From: Liolophura sinensis
Lineage: Eukaryota; Mollusca; Polyplacophora; Chitonida; Chitonidae
DNA length: 64,000 bases
Assembly: GCF_032854445.1 (NCBI RefSeq)
Contig: NC_088295.1
Span: forward strand, 20,881,385 to 20,945,384
Direction of reading: 5' to 3'
The position numbers were made by a program, and so were the translations under genes. Of the stretch, positions 50,875 to 63,700 are shown piece by piece (position 1 is the stretch's first letter; the number at the start of each line of letters is the position of its first letter). The notes under the pieces are model-generated. The model searched no databases. It was not told the origin of the DNA and saw only the letters and a program-made list of their open reading frames with translations.

Positions 50875-53021
50875 GGTGTTGGCTTCTGGATGAGGTAAGA
50901 ATCATATCTCATTATTACACATCTATTTTTAGCATGTTCAAAGGTCAAGCATGTCAAATGTTATTTAACCACACAAGCTGGCATGGAGAATAAAATTACC
51001 ACCAGTAAAACATGGGTATTTGAAAATGCCCCTCCTCCTGCTCATCCCTGTGCTGTGGAGCTTGTCTCTAGCTTGTTCAAATCTTTCAGGCAGTAATTAC
51101 ACGTTAAGAACTGCAATGAACCAGTCTCTTGCCTTAATTATTCTCAACAAAGGGAATTACGAGTGCATTCCTATTCTGTAACAACAATAACAATACCAGA
51201 TTTAACTATAAACCAAGTCTTCAGTTTTGTATTTAGCCCAAAAGTAACTGCACAACAGTATATTAAATCTGAATTAAGTCTTCTGCTGTTATACTTTAAA
51301 CTTTGGCCACCTGTATTGGCTGCTGAATTTGGCTAAAATCTTCATTATAAAATTTGACTTAATACCAGTATTAGCTAATACACTTTCAAATAACTGGGCC
51401 AAGAGTCATTTAGTAATGGCACAGTACTGCACACAAATGATATTCCTCACACTGACATGCATTGTGTTGAGATGTCTTGAGTCACAATGAAGTAAGGAAA
51501 TATAGAAACAATGACCACCACGTGTAGGGGTTACACCTTATGCTATTTTGTGGAACACCAATGTCACCAGCTTTGTACACGTATATGGATGGGGTTCGAT
51601 TGGGGTAAAAGTAAGACTTAAAGGTGGTATCTTTTGCATGTATTTGCATGAGACTTGTTTGAAAACCAAGACAATCTGCTTAATCCTTCACCAAGTTTGA
51701 ATTTAACATTATAAGTGAAGAAACTCAAACAACACTAAGCCAGCACAGTCCTAATGAAAGAAGTTATGGTCTTTTGAGACAAAATTGAAGCCATGCAAAT
51801 AAGCCTGACAGGCTTAGCACAATTCTGTGGCAAACGTTAACAGCTTATCTTAGTTATATATAAACCGTTAAGGCTTCAGTCCTATAATTGTAGCCAGGCC
51901 CCAAAGAAAGTCCAGAGTTTCACTCTCAGCCAGTGAAGTTTTGGGCGACAGATAGAATAACAGGTTAACTACCGTTTTATTTAGCATTCCGTCCGAGTTA
52001 CTGGAGAGTATTTCAAGAGATTCAAAAACTGATTCTTTCGCAAAGCCAGACCATCACCGTTAATCAAGTGAGCATCACTGCATGCTGGCTCCTGCTAAGA
52101 CTGTTACCGTCAGACAGTGTTGGCAGCTTGTTGTGTACGGTACACTGTACGTGTACATTTCACATTCGATGTAGTTTGCGCGATGCAACAGTCATCATAA
52201 CCTAAGACTGTGGCCTGGGTGTATTCTGATTGCTTTTCCGGGGATAAGGGCCACGCTTCGGACCATGTTCATGCTAACACTTGATGATTTTTATCGGGTG
52301 TCTCCCACAGGCTATCCAGACACACGGACAGCCATGGCGTCACTGACACAGTTTTTGTTGCCCATCGACTCACAACAATATCCGCCAGTCTTCTCAAAAT
52401 TCCGGACCACCGGCCGGCTTCTACCACATGGAGATCACGGCGACCCAATCAATCGTATGTTACGCATCCTGTAAATCATATACATTAGCTTCGCATAAAT
52501 CCAATCAAAATTATTTGCATCTCACCACAACAGCACCCCTTCCAACGATGCAATGAAGCTTTACACCAGACAGCGCATGCGTCGGGGCGCACCGACCTTT
52601 ATGCAAATATATTTGTGATCTCATAGCTGAGTGTGTGACGTCCATGACGTCACGATTGAAAATTATATTTACCAAATCTTGCAAAAAATATTTCATTTTT
52701 TTCTATTTTAACATCACGGTGCTTGGCAGTCTTACGTGACTGGGGCAGTCCTATCCTCGGCACTTCAGTTTTAACTTCTAGGATACCGTATCTTCGATTA
52801 ACATCACGACATGTCCAAATGCATATAGGTTCCAATTTTAAACTGTGTATATGCTCTAAGTACAAAAGGAAGTTGCAAAACTGTAGTGCCTTTAATTTTT
52901 TGCACTTCTTCAGTCCTATTCCCTCTTCCCGCAAAAAAGAGTTATCGTTCTTGGATCGGTCATTTCCAGTGCTGCTGTTTCGTTGTGGCGGAAAATTACA
53001 AAAGTGAAAACTTCACTGGCG
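50875..53021. other. Upstream region of the H15 gene
   Basis: The splice acceptor at 50885 (minus strand) shows that transcription of the H15 gene begins further right, but the 5' non-coding exon cannot be placed. The stretch includes a diverged dispersed repeat at 51615-51740 (sister of 13806-13925). No coding gene is supported. The open frames around 52265 and 52650-53007 have no recognisable similarity. Confidence 0.5.
51615..51740 (+). repeat. Dispersed repeat, second copy
   Basis: Collinear with 13806-13925: TGGTATCTTTTGCATG, GAGACTTGTTTGA, CTTCACCAAGTTTGAAT, GAAGAAACTC. Unclassified and non-coding. Confidence 0.5.
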
Positions 53022-54188
53022 ATGGAAATATCCAGCTCTAGTACGACTGAGGACATTCTTAACTTTAAGACAGCAGAAATTCAGGTTTATCTTCGTACAA
53101 AAAATAAGATGATGGGGAACTGCCATGTACCTCAAAACCATGCATTTGGAATATGCACCTAACGAAACAGACAGCAAAACTGTTGATGAAATAGACCTCA
53201 AGAAAATCAAATATGGTAGAATGGAAAGACAACAAAGTGGTCATAAGAAGAGTATTGCTCTGAAACAAAAGGACGTGACATTTTCCGAGAAGCTGTGTGT
53301 AAGGATATAGACTACGAATGCTATAATCTTTGACAGGAATCACATTTACAGTCAACAGACTTTTATCCTAGTTGTGATATAAATGTATATGCAGTGGAAG
53401 AGAATGAAACATCTACAATAAAAACTTTTCAGACAAATATCTTGACATAAAGGATGCTATGTCAAACACTCAATTACAGGAATTTTCCAATTTTGTGAAT
53501 TATGTACCAAAGTCAGTTAGGGAAGAAGTTGAAGTAAGAACAAGAGGACAAAATAGAAATAACTTGTGGGTCAGTGCACATAAGTGCAGGGTAACAGCAT
53601 CCATCTTTCATGATATTTATAGAAAAAGAAAAAACTTCACCTGTCAGATTAGTTGATCGTGTCACTAGAGAAAATCCAAGTGATCTGTCACACGGACAGT
53701 CCAGTGGGGACTTAAATATGAGGGTATTGCAAAGAAGAGATACAAAGCATTCCAGCTTTGGAGGTACAAAAAGAATATTGAGGTACAGGAAAGGACATTT
53801 TCTTTGTGATTCATGCGTATATTTAGGAGCCAGTCCTGATGGAGTTATTAAGTGTGGTGGTGGTATTTATTTCATTGAAATGAAGTGTCCTTATAAATGG
53901 AGGATCTGTACTGTAGAAGAAGCGTGTAAAAGCTCAGAATTTTGGTGTTATATTAATGCAAATAACTCTCTAATGTTAAAGAAGCATCACAGATATTATA
54001 CTCAAATCCAAGGCCAGTAGGCAATCTGCAAACTTTCAAGATGTGAATTAGTCTTATACACACTGAAGGATCTCAGGATTGTTGAAATCAAATTTGATGA
54101 GCAGTTCTGGTTAAAAGTGTTGCCTAAATTTCAACCTGTTTACATTAACGTTATTCCAGCTCTGAAAAGGTGTGTCAGGGAGCATTAG
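53022..54188 (+). pseudogene. Decayed YqaJ-type nuclease gene (mobile-element derived)
   Basis: The YqaJ family is related to lambda exonuclease and is common in invertebrate mobile elements. The best-preserved part is 53459-54188. It shows an RVTASIFHDIY start of the domain, GASPDGVI (metal-binding Asp), FIEMKCPYKW (E-x-K catalytic pair), YYTQIQGQ, and a late FDEQFW. The gene is broken. A frame change near 53635, in an A-rich run, shifts the N-terminal segment into the next frame, and an in-frame TAG at 54018 interrupts the QGQ-x-AIC motif. Upstream, 53022-53115 encodes a SAP-like TTEDILNFKTAEIQVYLR stretch that soon ends in stops, and 53125-53310 is open in another frame. The breaks lie in both halves, so this copy is dead. 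Confidence 0.8.
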
Positions 54189-54534
54189 GTTGTACATGTT
54201 CGTGGATGTACTCATAACTATTGTATGAAGTTTAGCATGGTTTTTTGGACTGAATTACTGGCTTTGGATCAGCATCACTACCATTTTGGGTTATTAATGT
54301 GATGGTGTGTGATGAGTTGTACATTGTATCTTGGAAGACAAATACTCTCTGTCACAAAAAATTAATGGATGAATCACACCAGTAAAGTCTTTAAAGTGAA
54401 ATTTGTTATATTTTGTAATAAATAAAATTTTCATGATGAATGCCACACTTTTGTCTGATATTACAGATCACTCCTATTTATTTAATTGTAGCTTAACGCC
54501 ATACTCACTTTTCTATATACTTGAATATATATAT

Positions 54535-54650
54535 CGAATATTTCACTTATTCGATGGTGGTCAGTTTTATGGCTGGATGAAACCAGAGCACCTGGCATAA
54601 ACCACCGACCTTTGGCAAGTTACTGACTAAATTTTTCATATGTGGCATGT
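54535..54650 (-). repeat. Second SINE-like variant, copy
   Basis: TATTTCACTTATTCGATGGT, GGATGAAACCAGAGCACCTG, CCGACCTTTGGCAAGTTACT. It is related to 5521-5660, 47436-47530 and 54945-55150. Confidence 0.55.
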
Positions 54651-54657
54651 AAATTTA

Positions 54658-54735
54658 TTCATTTATTTATTTGATTGGTATTTTACACCATACTTAAGAA
54701 CATTTCACTTACACTACGGCAGCCAGCGTTATGTC
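54658..54735 (-). mobile_element. SINE 3' end
   Basis: TTCATTTATTTATTTGATTG, then GGTATTTTACACCATACTTA, then CATTTCACTTACACTACGGC and CAGCCAGCGTTATG. This is the minus-orientation 3' end of the common SINE, 5'-truncated. Confidence 0.7.
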
Positions 54736-55523
54736 AAATGTAATGTACAAAATATTGCTGGAAGACAAGTGACCTTCCAAGAACGTTAGATGAGTGTTAT
54801 GAAACGCTTAATGTTGCCAAGAACCCACAAGGCGTGAGTCAGATAATCTACAAACTCCATGTACAAGGCTGGGTTTGAGCCCACACCTCATATCCTTCCT
54901 ACTGAAAGGCAAGAGCCTCTAAACCTTAGACCACAGCCTGCTCAGCACCCCTTTTCACTTATCAGATGGTGATCGGTTTTGTACTTGGGGGAAACCAGAG
55001 TGCTTCTGATAAAACCTCTGGTAAGTAACTGACAAACTTTGCCACATGTGACCTACTGATATCCACACCATTTTGTCAGAAAACTCCACAAATATCAATC
55101 GGGTAACCATATTATCAAGAAGGCCCCACAGTGAAAGCGGGGTCTCAACATCTCTCAAACATGAAATAAAGAAAAACAAATACATGCATAATGTATCAGT
55201 TTACTAATTTAATATCGTTTAAATATGCTCTGCATGTCATCTGCATCCATATTCTTCGTTAACAGAGTGCATATGTTGTAATGAGTATATTAAAATATTA
55301 GTACTGCAAAACTGAAACAATTTTGAGTTCATGCCAGTGTAACAAACAGTTAAGAGGCCAGGTGAACACAATATATGCCCCAACAAATACAGTACATAAA
55401 GTAGACACATTGTACATACCGGCAATTTAGTTACCATAACAGTCAGAGAAAGGCCGGACATAATCACCAGTATGAAGCCATGTGGTGTGGAAGATGAAGG
55501 TAAAAGAGATTCAAGTACCTGAT

Positions 55524-56396
55524 TCAAGCATTAACTAAAAGGGGGAGTAAATTAGTGAGTTCAGAACAAACAAACAATGTCGTCAGCCAATGAATTTAAA
55601 GCAAGGGGCAAACTTCCCTGAAGAAGCCTGATATTCTTTATTTGCTCTATCTTTCTCTTCACATGGATTTGTGCTGAAGCAATGCGGCAAGTCATTTCCA
55701 CTAGTTCTTTAGTGAACTGCTTATTTCCTTTGTGGTGGACAATACAATTTAACATGCATTTGGTTTAGTTCAGATCTGAGATTAACAAAGCCTTTGTCCA
55801 CCATTACAGCATCGCCAAGTTTAAGTCCATTCTCTCTTGAAAGGCTGAGCCTTCTCAAAGTTTGGAAACAAAAGCACACTGCTCCTGTCATTGTGATGCC
55901 AACAAGAACTGTTATGTGATTTCTAGTGTGAGTAAGTCTGGTTCGTTTTCTCTAAAGAAGAAGGTGTTATAATAAATTAACTGACTAAAATAACTGAATA
56001 AATATTTCAGTACAATCCAGAACGATTCTTGTGTCACTAAAGCTTTGAAAACAGGCAGGTACTTTTCTCTGCAATGTTTGTAAAGATGGTAGATATATCA
56101 TAGTGTCCATGGCCGTTCGCGTAAATACTATCCACTTCTTAAATGCTTTAAGCCAGTCACATCATTTTCTTCTTCGATTCCATATTCAACAGTGTGTCAA
56201 ACAGCACCTTTAGAGTTTTATAATTTGGTAAACCAGTATAAAATTGTATACTTTCAGCTGAGTCTTGTATATCTGCAATTGATATCTCCAGGCGAAGAGC
56301 GGTCACACATTCATCAGTGGTGGCACAATCTGTTTGAATCTCTATTCCTGCTTGTGTAGGATGACGTCTTGCTGAATCTGGGTTGGTACAGAAACT
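55524..56396 (-). pseudogene. Decayed DDE_Tnp_4 transposase
   Basis: The minus strand carries recognisable pieces of a DDE_Tnp_4 transposase, as in PIF/Harbinger and related elements. In order: FYTGLPNYKTLKVLFDTL (before the core), TRIVLDCTEIFI (first catalytic Asp), the GDAVMVDKGF segment (second Asp), then RIASAQIHVKRKIEQIK (Glu position altered within the usual RIHVER motif), and LADDIVCLF continuing to the C-terminal leucine-rich end with a stop at 55524-55526. The pieces lie in different frames. Breaks occur near 56160, around 55735 in a CAC/CAAAG stretch, and near 55570, with several stops between. No intact start is present. It is transcribed away from the YqaJ relic, so a single element is not shown. 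Confidence 0.75.
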
Positions 56397-59300
56397 GAAA
56401 AATATAAATAGATTATTACAGTCACATATATAATTTCCTAATATTTACCCAAATTATTTCTTATTCATATGGGTTTACTATTATTTTATCACTTCTCCTA
56501 GGCAAGCTACTGGTGATAGCAGGGGAAAATAAGCTAAGATGGGATTTGAACTTGTGACTTTTGAATGGAAATTACCACAATGCCCTAGAATGTTACCTAT
56601 AAACAGGAGAACCCATATAAAAAATACCCATATATCTGAGCTGTATCATGATTAAATAAGTGCCAGTTTACTAATGTATTAGCGTCAGAAAGTAACTTAT
56701 TTCACCAAAGATGTTTTTCTTTCTTCTTTTTTATATTTACCAGAATCAAAAACAAAATATCCCACAGACACACATTTGCAGAATCATTGACCAGTGTCAT
56801 ACTTTGTACACAACACGGCTTGTTTTGACGAGCTTAATTTTAAAAAAACCTAGAACCAATCCCACCACGTCAAGACAGTTTCTTTCACGGGCTACTTCGA
56901 TCCGTCGGAGGCTTCCTTGGTTTTAGGACTCGATCATTTTCTTTCTGGACAAGATGCTCTGAAGGGACGTTATTTTGATCACCTCGACACGGGCCGATCT
57001 CAGCAGTGAAGTGATCAGAGTACACTCTGGTATATCCCGTTGTTGTCCGGATTGCAAAATGTCCGGGAGGTGGGGGGGGGGCTACATTCATTTCTTACAC
57101 ACCTTCGCCACGATATGACTGAAATATTGTCATGTGGCGGCGTTCAACATCAGTCATTCATTTACTCCAATCTTCGCCGTAGCATTCAAAACATGTCTAG
57201 AGTTAAGATTTCTCCATGATATATATTTCCTTATATATGCTCCAGTGTGATGAGTATTAAGTTTGATAGGCGGAGAACTAGTCAGGTCTTTCAGAGATAT
57301 TGCATGTGTTCTAGAAGTGGCATTTTCATATAAGTTTTATAAGGATAAATATGCGAGTCACAGATGATAAGGTTTGTCGTAACTTTTGTCGACAAAACTG
57401 GCCGCCATCGAACATGTGAAGATTTCTTGAAAGTGGTGTTGAACAACAGTCAAATATAGAAGTAAATAAGTGCATAAACCGAACTGTGTTGAATCACTGA
57501 ACCGATGAATTTCGTCTAAAATTTGTTGATGTAACGATATTAGGTAATGTTCTACATCGACCTGATCGAGGTTAGTTTTTTTATGGTCGATCACCACCTA
57601 TTTCCATTTTTCCATTACCAATTTCTATTAAAGTTTCTTTAACAGTTTCAGCACGATGTACCGCCATAACTTATAACTTGATTACAATAATGTCATGTTA
57701 AGCGTCACACATGCATGTGGTATAATGCAATGCAGATACGAATTATAGGGAACACTTTCTGCTGTTGCAACATTACATCTCATGCAAAAATAGTGCATGT
57801 CAATCGTTAACACCTCTACTCACTCTCAAAAAATGGTACTCCTGATATTTTATCCCATTAATTCATTCGAATCTAACCGTCTCAGTTAGTCTAGTTATCA
57901 TTTATCGCTTTAAAAGTTAAATTTGAAATAAATTTGTCTTAAAAGAAAACATGTTAGATGTTCATATTTTTAAGTTGTATAGACTGGCAGTACCGGCAAA
58001 TAGTCAAGTTTTAGACTTTTGCAAAGACGGGTTGTTCCCAATTGACCAAAGGATCCGCAGAGAATCACAGGTGAGCGAAACATGGCTTTCATGTACGACC
58101 AGAAATGCATCACTTATACACGAGTATAGTATTTTCTAAGAGGAGGTATCCGATCAACTCTTCAAATTACCGACTCTTCAAATGATGACAATCAAATCGT
58201 CCAAAACTTCGGGACAACCTGGAACAATATAACAAATATTGAGGGTTGTATTTTAGATATGTTATCACGTTGTGAAAGCAATGAATAGCTATAATGCGTA
58301 AAATAAATGCACTGTACATGTATGTATTGAATATGTTGTATGGTCTGTATGTAAAGTATCATGAAAATAAAACATTTGTATTTCATCAAGCCGGTTTGTA
58401 GCCTATCTCATGATTTTAAATTGGTGGTGGTTATTAAGTTATGATATTTTTATTACATGGGAGATCGAATGAACAGTGTGTGTGAACAGGAGTCTACTGT
58501 AGCGAGTATTATATTAGTCGACAAAACATGAGAATGTCTTCCTCATCTTTGCAGAGTAAGACAATGCTCAAGGCAACGGAATAGGCTACTAGTCATCGTG
58601 TGGTGGCCATTATTGCATGCAGGGAGTCTTTCTCATTCGGAGCAAGGCGTTAAATGTACAGAAAGCTCATCATAAACATTGCCATCTTAACTGGAGATAT
58701 TGGCATTATACAAACACAAAGATATGCTTATAAACACAAAACTCATTTAATTTCAAAGAATAAACTATTTTTTACTCCTGAAAAATGCCTATATTTGGCC
58801 ATGTATACTTTTTAAACAGTTTTAATTAACTTTTAAAAAGTCATTCTCAGAAATGAAAAGTTCTAAAAATATTTGTAAAAAGGATCGATATTCAGTGTAT
58901 ATTGTCCATTTCCAAAGATGACTAAGTAAATGAGCATACTGCTGACCCGCGTACAAATATCAATCGCATTTACTTTTATATAATTAATAGGTTAAGATGT
59001 TTTCATCGTGAAAGTAGTTCAACTACGACTGAATGCCTATATATAAACACATGACAGTTGTTCAAATTGGTGTATTGATGTAAAGAGGGTTGTGAAATTT
59101 CACACACATGGTGCATTTATTGTCTTACCAAAAGAAAAAAACACATAAAGGCCGTTTAATTTCCACGTTAGTGCAGTCAGATCAACAACTATCTGGCATA
59201 AAGTACTTCATGTGAATCGATTTCCTCTGAATCTACAGAACCTAGTATTCTTTTCTGTGTTGATAACTTCAAAACTGAGTATCTAAGTGTGTACGTATTT

Positions 59301-60703
59301 CTTCCCCGAACCATTTTGGTGACTGTGTTCTCCGCAAACCATGCATTTTGCGCAGACTTAACTCATTTACAGATGATAACTGTAGGGCTCAGATAAGTTT
59401 TTCACCTATATGACGGCGGCCAGGTTTATGTGTATCTGCGTACATTATCCGTTCGCAATGTAATGCCTTTGCCACGCATCAGTTTCATCCAGTTTTCTAT
59501 ACAGCCAACCCCGTATACGTTCAATTCAAAGTTGGAGAGTAGATCTAACACTAACAGAACACGATTTTCACGGGTGCTTGAGGGAGATAAAAGTGCAATG
59601 AACTGGAGATTGAATCGGATAGCCTTGAATTTACATAGCTCTATTCTTTTCTGGATGCAACCCCTACACTAAGTGCGGTGGTCTGGGCAATTGAGTCTAT
59701 AGAGATGAATTTTTTCTTGGGTACACACTAACTGGATCAACTCATCTTTCAGGAGACTGAATTATATATCTTCAGTGAATGTTGTTTTAAATCTCGTTTC
59801 TTTTATTTATTCATTAATGTGATCAGGACAATGAATTTGATTCAATGGGAGACTCGAGGATGAGTTACACAGAAGGTCCAAATGACAGAAAAACACATCT
59901 TTCTCCTGTGATGTTGCAGTGTATGTGTACTTCCTATATGTTTGATTAGCATACATACACCGATAACTATGATGTAATCAAGGAAAGAATTAATACTTTG
60001 GACCATCTTGATACAGACAGGAAGGAATTTTATGAGTTCCCAATTGAATCAAGCAATATTCTTCTGTGGAAGCTTCGCATATGTCACAGACTAGTACACT
60101 GTACTATTATCATCAGGCTGGCAATGTGGTATGAAGCACTGAAGCTGACCAAGCAAAAATTCGTCTTTTACTAGCAATTAAATCCTTCAAAAACCATTCA
60201 TGCATTTCTCTCACAGAAACAGCTTTCAAAAAGTATTGCCACATCTTTGTAACATAGTAAATAAAATACAAAAATGCAGCATAGCAAATACTCACATTCA
60301 TCAGACCATCAGTATGAGATAATCTAAATAGTTGGTCCCAACCAATATAATAAAAACAGAACACTTGCATATTTCAGTAAATATATTGCTCCATAAGAAA
60401 CTTGCAAAAAAGATAACAGCATGCAAATATAGTGCAGGTCTGAATAAATATAACCCTTGTAAAAATATAAGTTGAATAATTTATGCAAATGAGGCTGTTT
60501 CTTAATCCAGCGAACTATAAATTATTAGATCAGGATTATTTAGATTCATTACTTTTTCATTTAATCCAACATCTTTAAAGATTTGTGAAAAAAATAAACA
60601 TTTTTTAAATGTTACTCATTTGGGTCACAATATACTGAAAGCCACTTTGATTCACAAGCCAGCAAAGTGTGAAAGGAAGTTTCCTGCATAACAATAGCAC
60701 ATT
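56397..60703. other. Intergenic region and annexin 3' flank
   Basis: A 4.3-kb AT-rich stretch before the annexin stop codon. A minus-strand ATTAAA near 60560 could serve the annexin 3' UTR. A fragment of SINE-like body is visible near 59400 (CACCTATATGACGGCGGCCA). The open frames in this region have no recognisable similarity. Nothing else is supported. Confidence 0.55.
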
Positions 60704-63700
60704 TCACGATCCTACGATGGATGCCAGTAACCTCTTATAGTCTCCTGAGGTGTCATCCTCAACAAAAGACAGCAGTGTTTTACCATACTTCTTCTCAAAC
60801 ACCTCCTTAACGTTCTGTAAATCAATCTGTAATATGACCAATCAGAGTTTAACAAACATTGTAAATAATTGTCTATTTTCATACAAATGATATTCTTTGT
60901 TCATCCCAAACCACAGCAATTCAAACAGTTGAATTTACTGTTGCTTTCAAGTCATGGTATGCATCACTGATAAAATAAGCAATTACCCCAACAATCAAAA
61001 ACTGTTTTTTTTTTAATGACACAATAATAAAATGTTTCCACAAAGAAGATCTGTTCAACATTTAAAAATTTCTTTTAAGTATTCCACTCCAGACATTGGC
61101 TGTATGTGAAGAAACTCACCTCTGATCTTGACACAATCACCCTGATCAATGTTGAGTCATCTGTACCCGCTCCCTTCATAGAATTGTACAGACGGTCAGC
61201 AAAATACTCAGGCCTGTTCCTAGCACACATTACTGCAACAGTAGACATTGAGGAATTAATGATATCTCATCAAACTACACAAACCCAACATCATTATCAA
61301 TTCCATAGTTGTTTAGAGTGAAATTACTGAAGACAATAAATCTCCATGTTTTATGTTGAGTTGTAAACAAATGACTTTGTTATAAACTTCATTGCTTGTA
61401 CTTTCAATTATATTAGTACAGAACACAATAACAAGCTACCTGAGTCAAATACATTAAATAATCAATCTAAATTTCATAGAACATTTGAAATGTTGGTTTC
61501 CCTACACTAGGTTCTCAATAGGATTACACTTTATAGGACCGACGTTAACTACTGTACAGTGAAGTAAAACTAACCCACAGCTTTGAAGCCATCCTCCTCA
61601 TCACCAGTAAACTCTCCTATCACTGCCTCTAGGATGTCTTTGCCAGATACCTGTATGATGTACAAGGGTGAATTATCTGTGGTACAAGGGTGAATCGTGA
61701 GAAACAAAGGTGAATTATGTGTGGTACAAGGGTAAATTATGTGTGGTACAAGGGTAAGTTATGTGTGATACAAGGGTGTATTATGTGTGGTACAAGGTTG
61801 AATCGTGCATGGTACAAGAGTGAATCATGTGATACAAAAGTGAATTATGTGTGGTACAAGGGTAAATTATGTGTGATACAATAGTAAATCATGAGTGGTA
61901 CAAGAGTGAATCGTGTGATACAAAGGTGAATTATGTGTGATACAAGGGTAAATTATGTGTGATACAAGGTGAATCGTTGATACTTAGGTGAAGTTTGTGT
62001 GGTACAAGGGTAAATTATGTGTGATACAAGGATAAATTATGTCTGATACAAGAGAAAATTATGTGTGATACAAGGGTGAATTGTGTGGTAAAAGGGTAAA
62101 TCATGTGTGGTACAAGGGTAAATTATGTCTGATACAAGGGTAAATTATGTCTGATACAAGGGTGAATTATGTGTGGTAAAAGGGTAAATCATGTGTGGTA
62201 CAAGGATGAATCGTGTATGGTACAAGGGTGAATCGTGTATGGTACAAGGGTGAATTATGTGTGATACAAGGGTAAATCATGTGTGGTACAAGGGTGAATC
62301 GTGTGATACACAGGTGAATTATTTGTGGTACAAGGGTGTATCGTGTGATATAAAGGTGAATTATGTGTGGTACAAGGGTAAATCATGTGTGGTACAAGGA
62401 TGAATCGTGTGACAAAGGCGAATTATGTGGTGTACAAGGGTAAATTATGCATGATACAAGAGTAAATCGTGTGATACAAGGGTGAATTATGTGTGGAATA
62501 AGAGTAAATCATATATGGTTCAAGGGGAAATCATGTATGGTACAATGCTGAATAATGTATGGTACAAGGGTGAATCATATATGGTACAAGGGTGAACCAT
62601 GTTTGGTACATGGATGAATTGTACATGTATGGTACAGGAAAAAATCATGTATAGAACAGGGGTGAATCATGTGGGGTACAAGAGAAAATCATGTATGGTG
62701 CAAGGATGCATGTGTGGTACAAGGGTGAATCAAAAAAGGGTGAATCAAAAAAGGGTGAATTGTGCATGGTGCAAGGGTGCATCATGTGTGGTATAAGAGT
62801 AAATCATGCATGGTACAATGGTGAATAATGTGTGGTACAAGGATGAACCGTTTGTGATACAAGAGAAAAATCATGTATGGCACATGGGTGTATTGTGTAT
62901 GGTACAAGGGTAAATCATGTATGAAATCAAGAATAAATTATGTATAGTACAAGGGTCAAACACATATGGTACAAGAGAAAAATTAAATATACTGAATGAA
63001 ATGTTGCTATATGCCACAATGCCAGTATTTCAGTAATATCATGGTAGTGAATATATTAACACGAATGGGTCAAAGTGTATGTTGTCTGTGCCATGTAGCA
63101 TCATTTCCATGTAATGTAAATTAAGCCAAATGGGGATGACACTGACACTTTCAACTTGCTTCTAAAAAGTACAGGCTTAGCTTACGTCGTACCCTGAGCG
63201 ACCGCAGCGCATCCAATAATAGAGAAAGCAATGTTAAACAAAATGTTAGGGGTGGTTTCTCAAAAAGCACTGCATTTATTGAGCTCAGGGATTGCACACT
63301 TGTAGAGCAGAATAGCTTGAGGGAGATGTTCCATCATTGTACTGAGCTCAAAGTTCACTCACATGTGGAATACAATATTCATCATTCAGTCGGTGTGTGC
63401 ATATTAAATACCATAAATTACTGAATTCCTGACTTATTAGGTGTTTACTATGTGTTAGAATCAGTGTTGAACAAAATGTACTGAGCTCAAGGTTCGCTCG
63501 CATGTGGAGAACAATATTCATCATTCAGTGGGTGTGTGCATATTAAATACCGTAAATTACTGAATTCCTGACTTAGTGTATTGTGTATTAGAATCACTGT
63601 TGAACAAAATGTTTGGGTTGGTATCTTAAAAACTATCATATGTATTCACCTGATGTTTTACATGCCTATAAAGCACAATGGCACAAGAGGGAGTGTTCCA

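Larger units (their letters stand above)
54189..55523. other. Repeat-filled gap between two transposon-derived pseudogenes
   Basis: This holds SINE-related pieces on the minus strand at 54535-54650, 54658-54735 and 54945-55150. The open frames at 54955-55185 and 55237-55527 are not recognisable proteins. No gene is supported. Confidence 0.6.

Noticed and set aside
59430-59672. 80-codon plus-strand open frame in the annexin 3' flank
   Set aside because: It starts inside a SINE-like fragment and shows no similarity.
62599-62796. 65-codon open frame in the minisatellite
   Set aside because: Its repetitive translation (MYRTGVNH-like units) follows directly from the tandem repeat.
61655-62990. 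CRISPR-like repeat array
   Set aside because: The units are contiguous and diverged, with no spacers of constant length, and the context is an animal intron.
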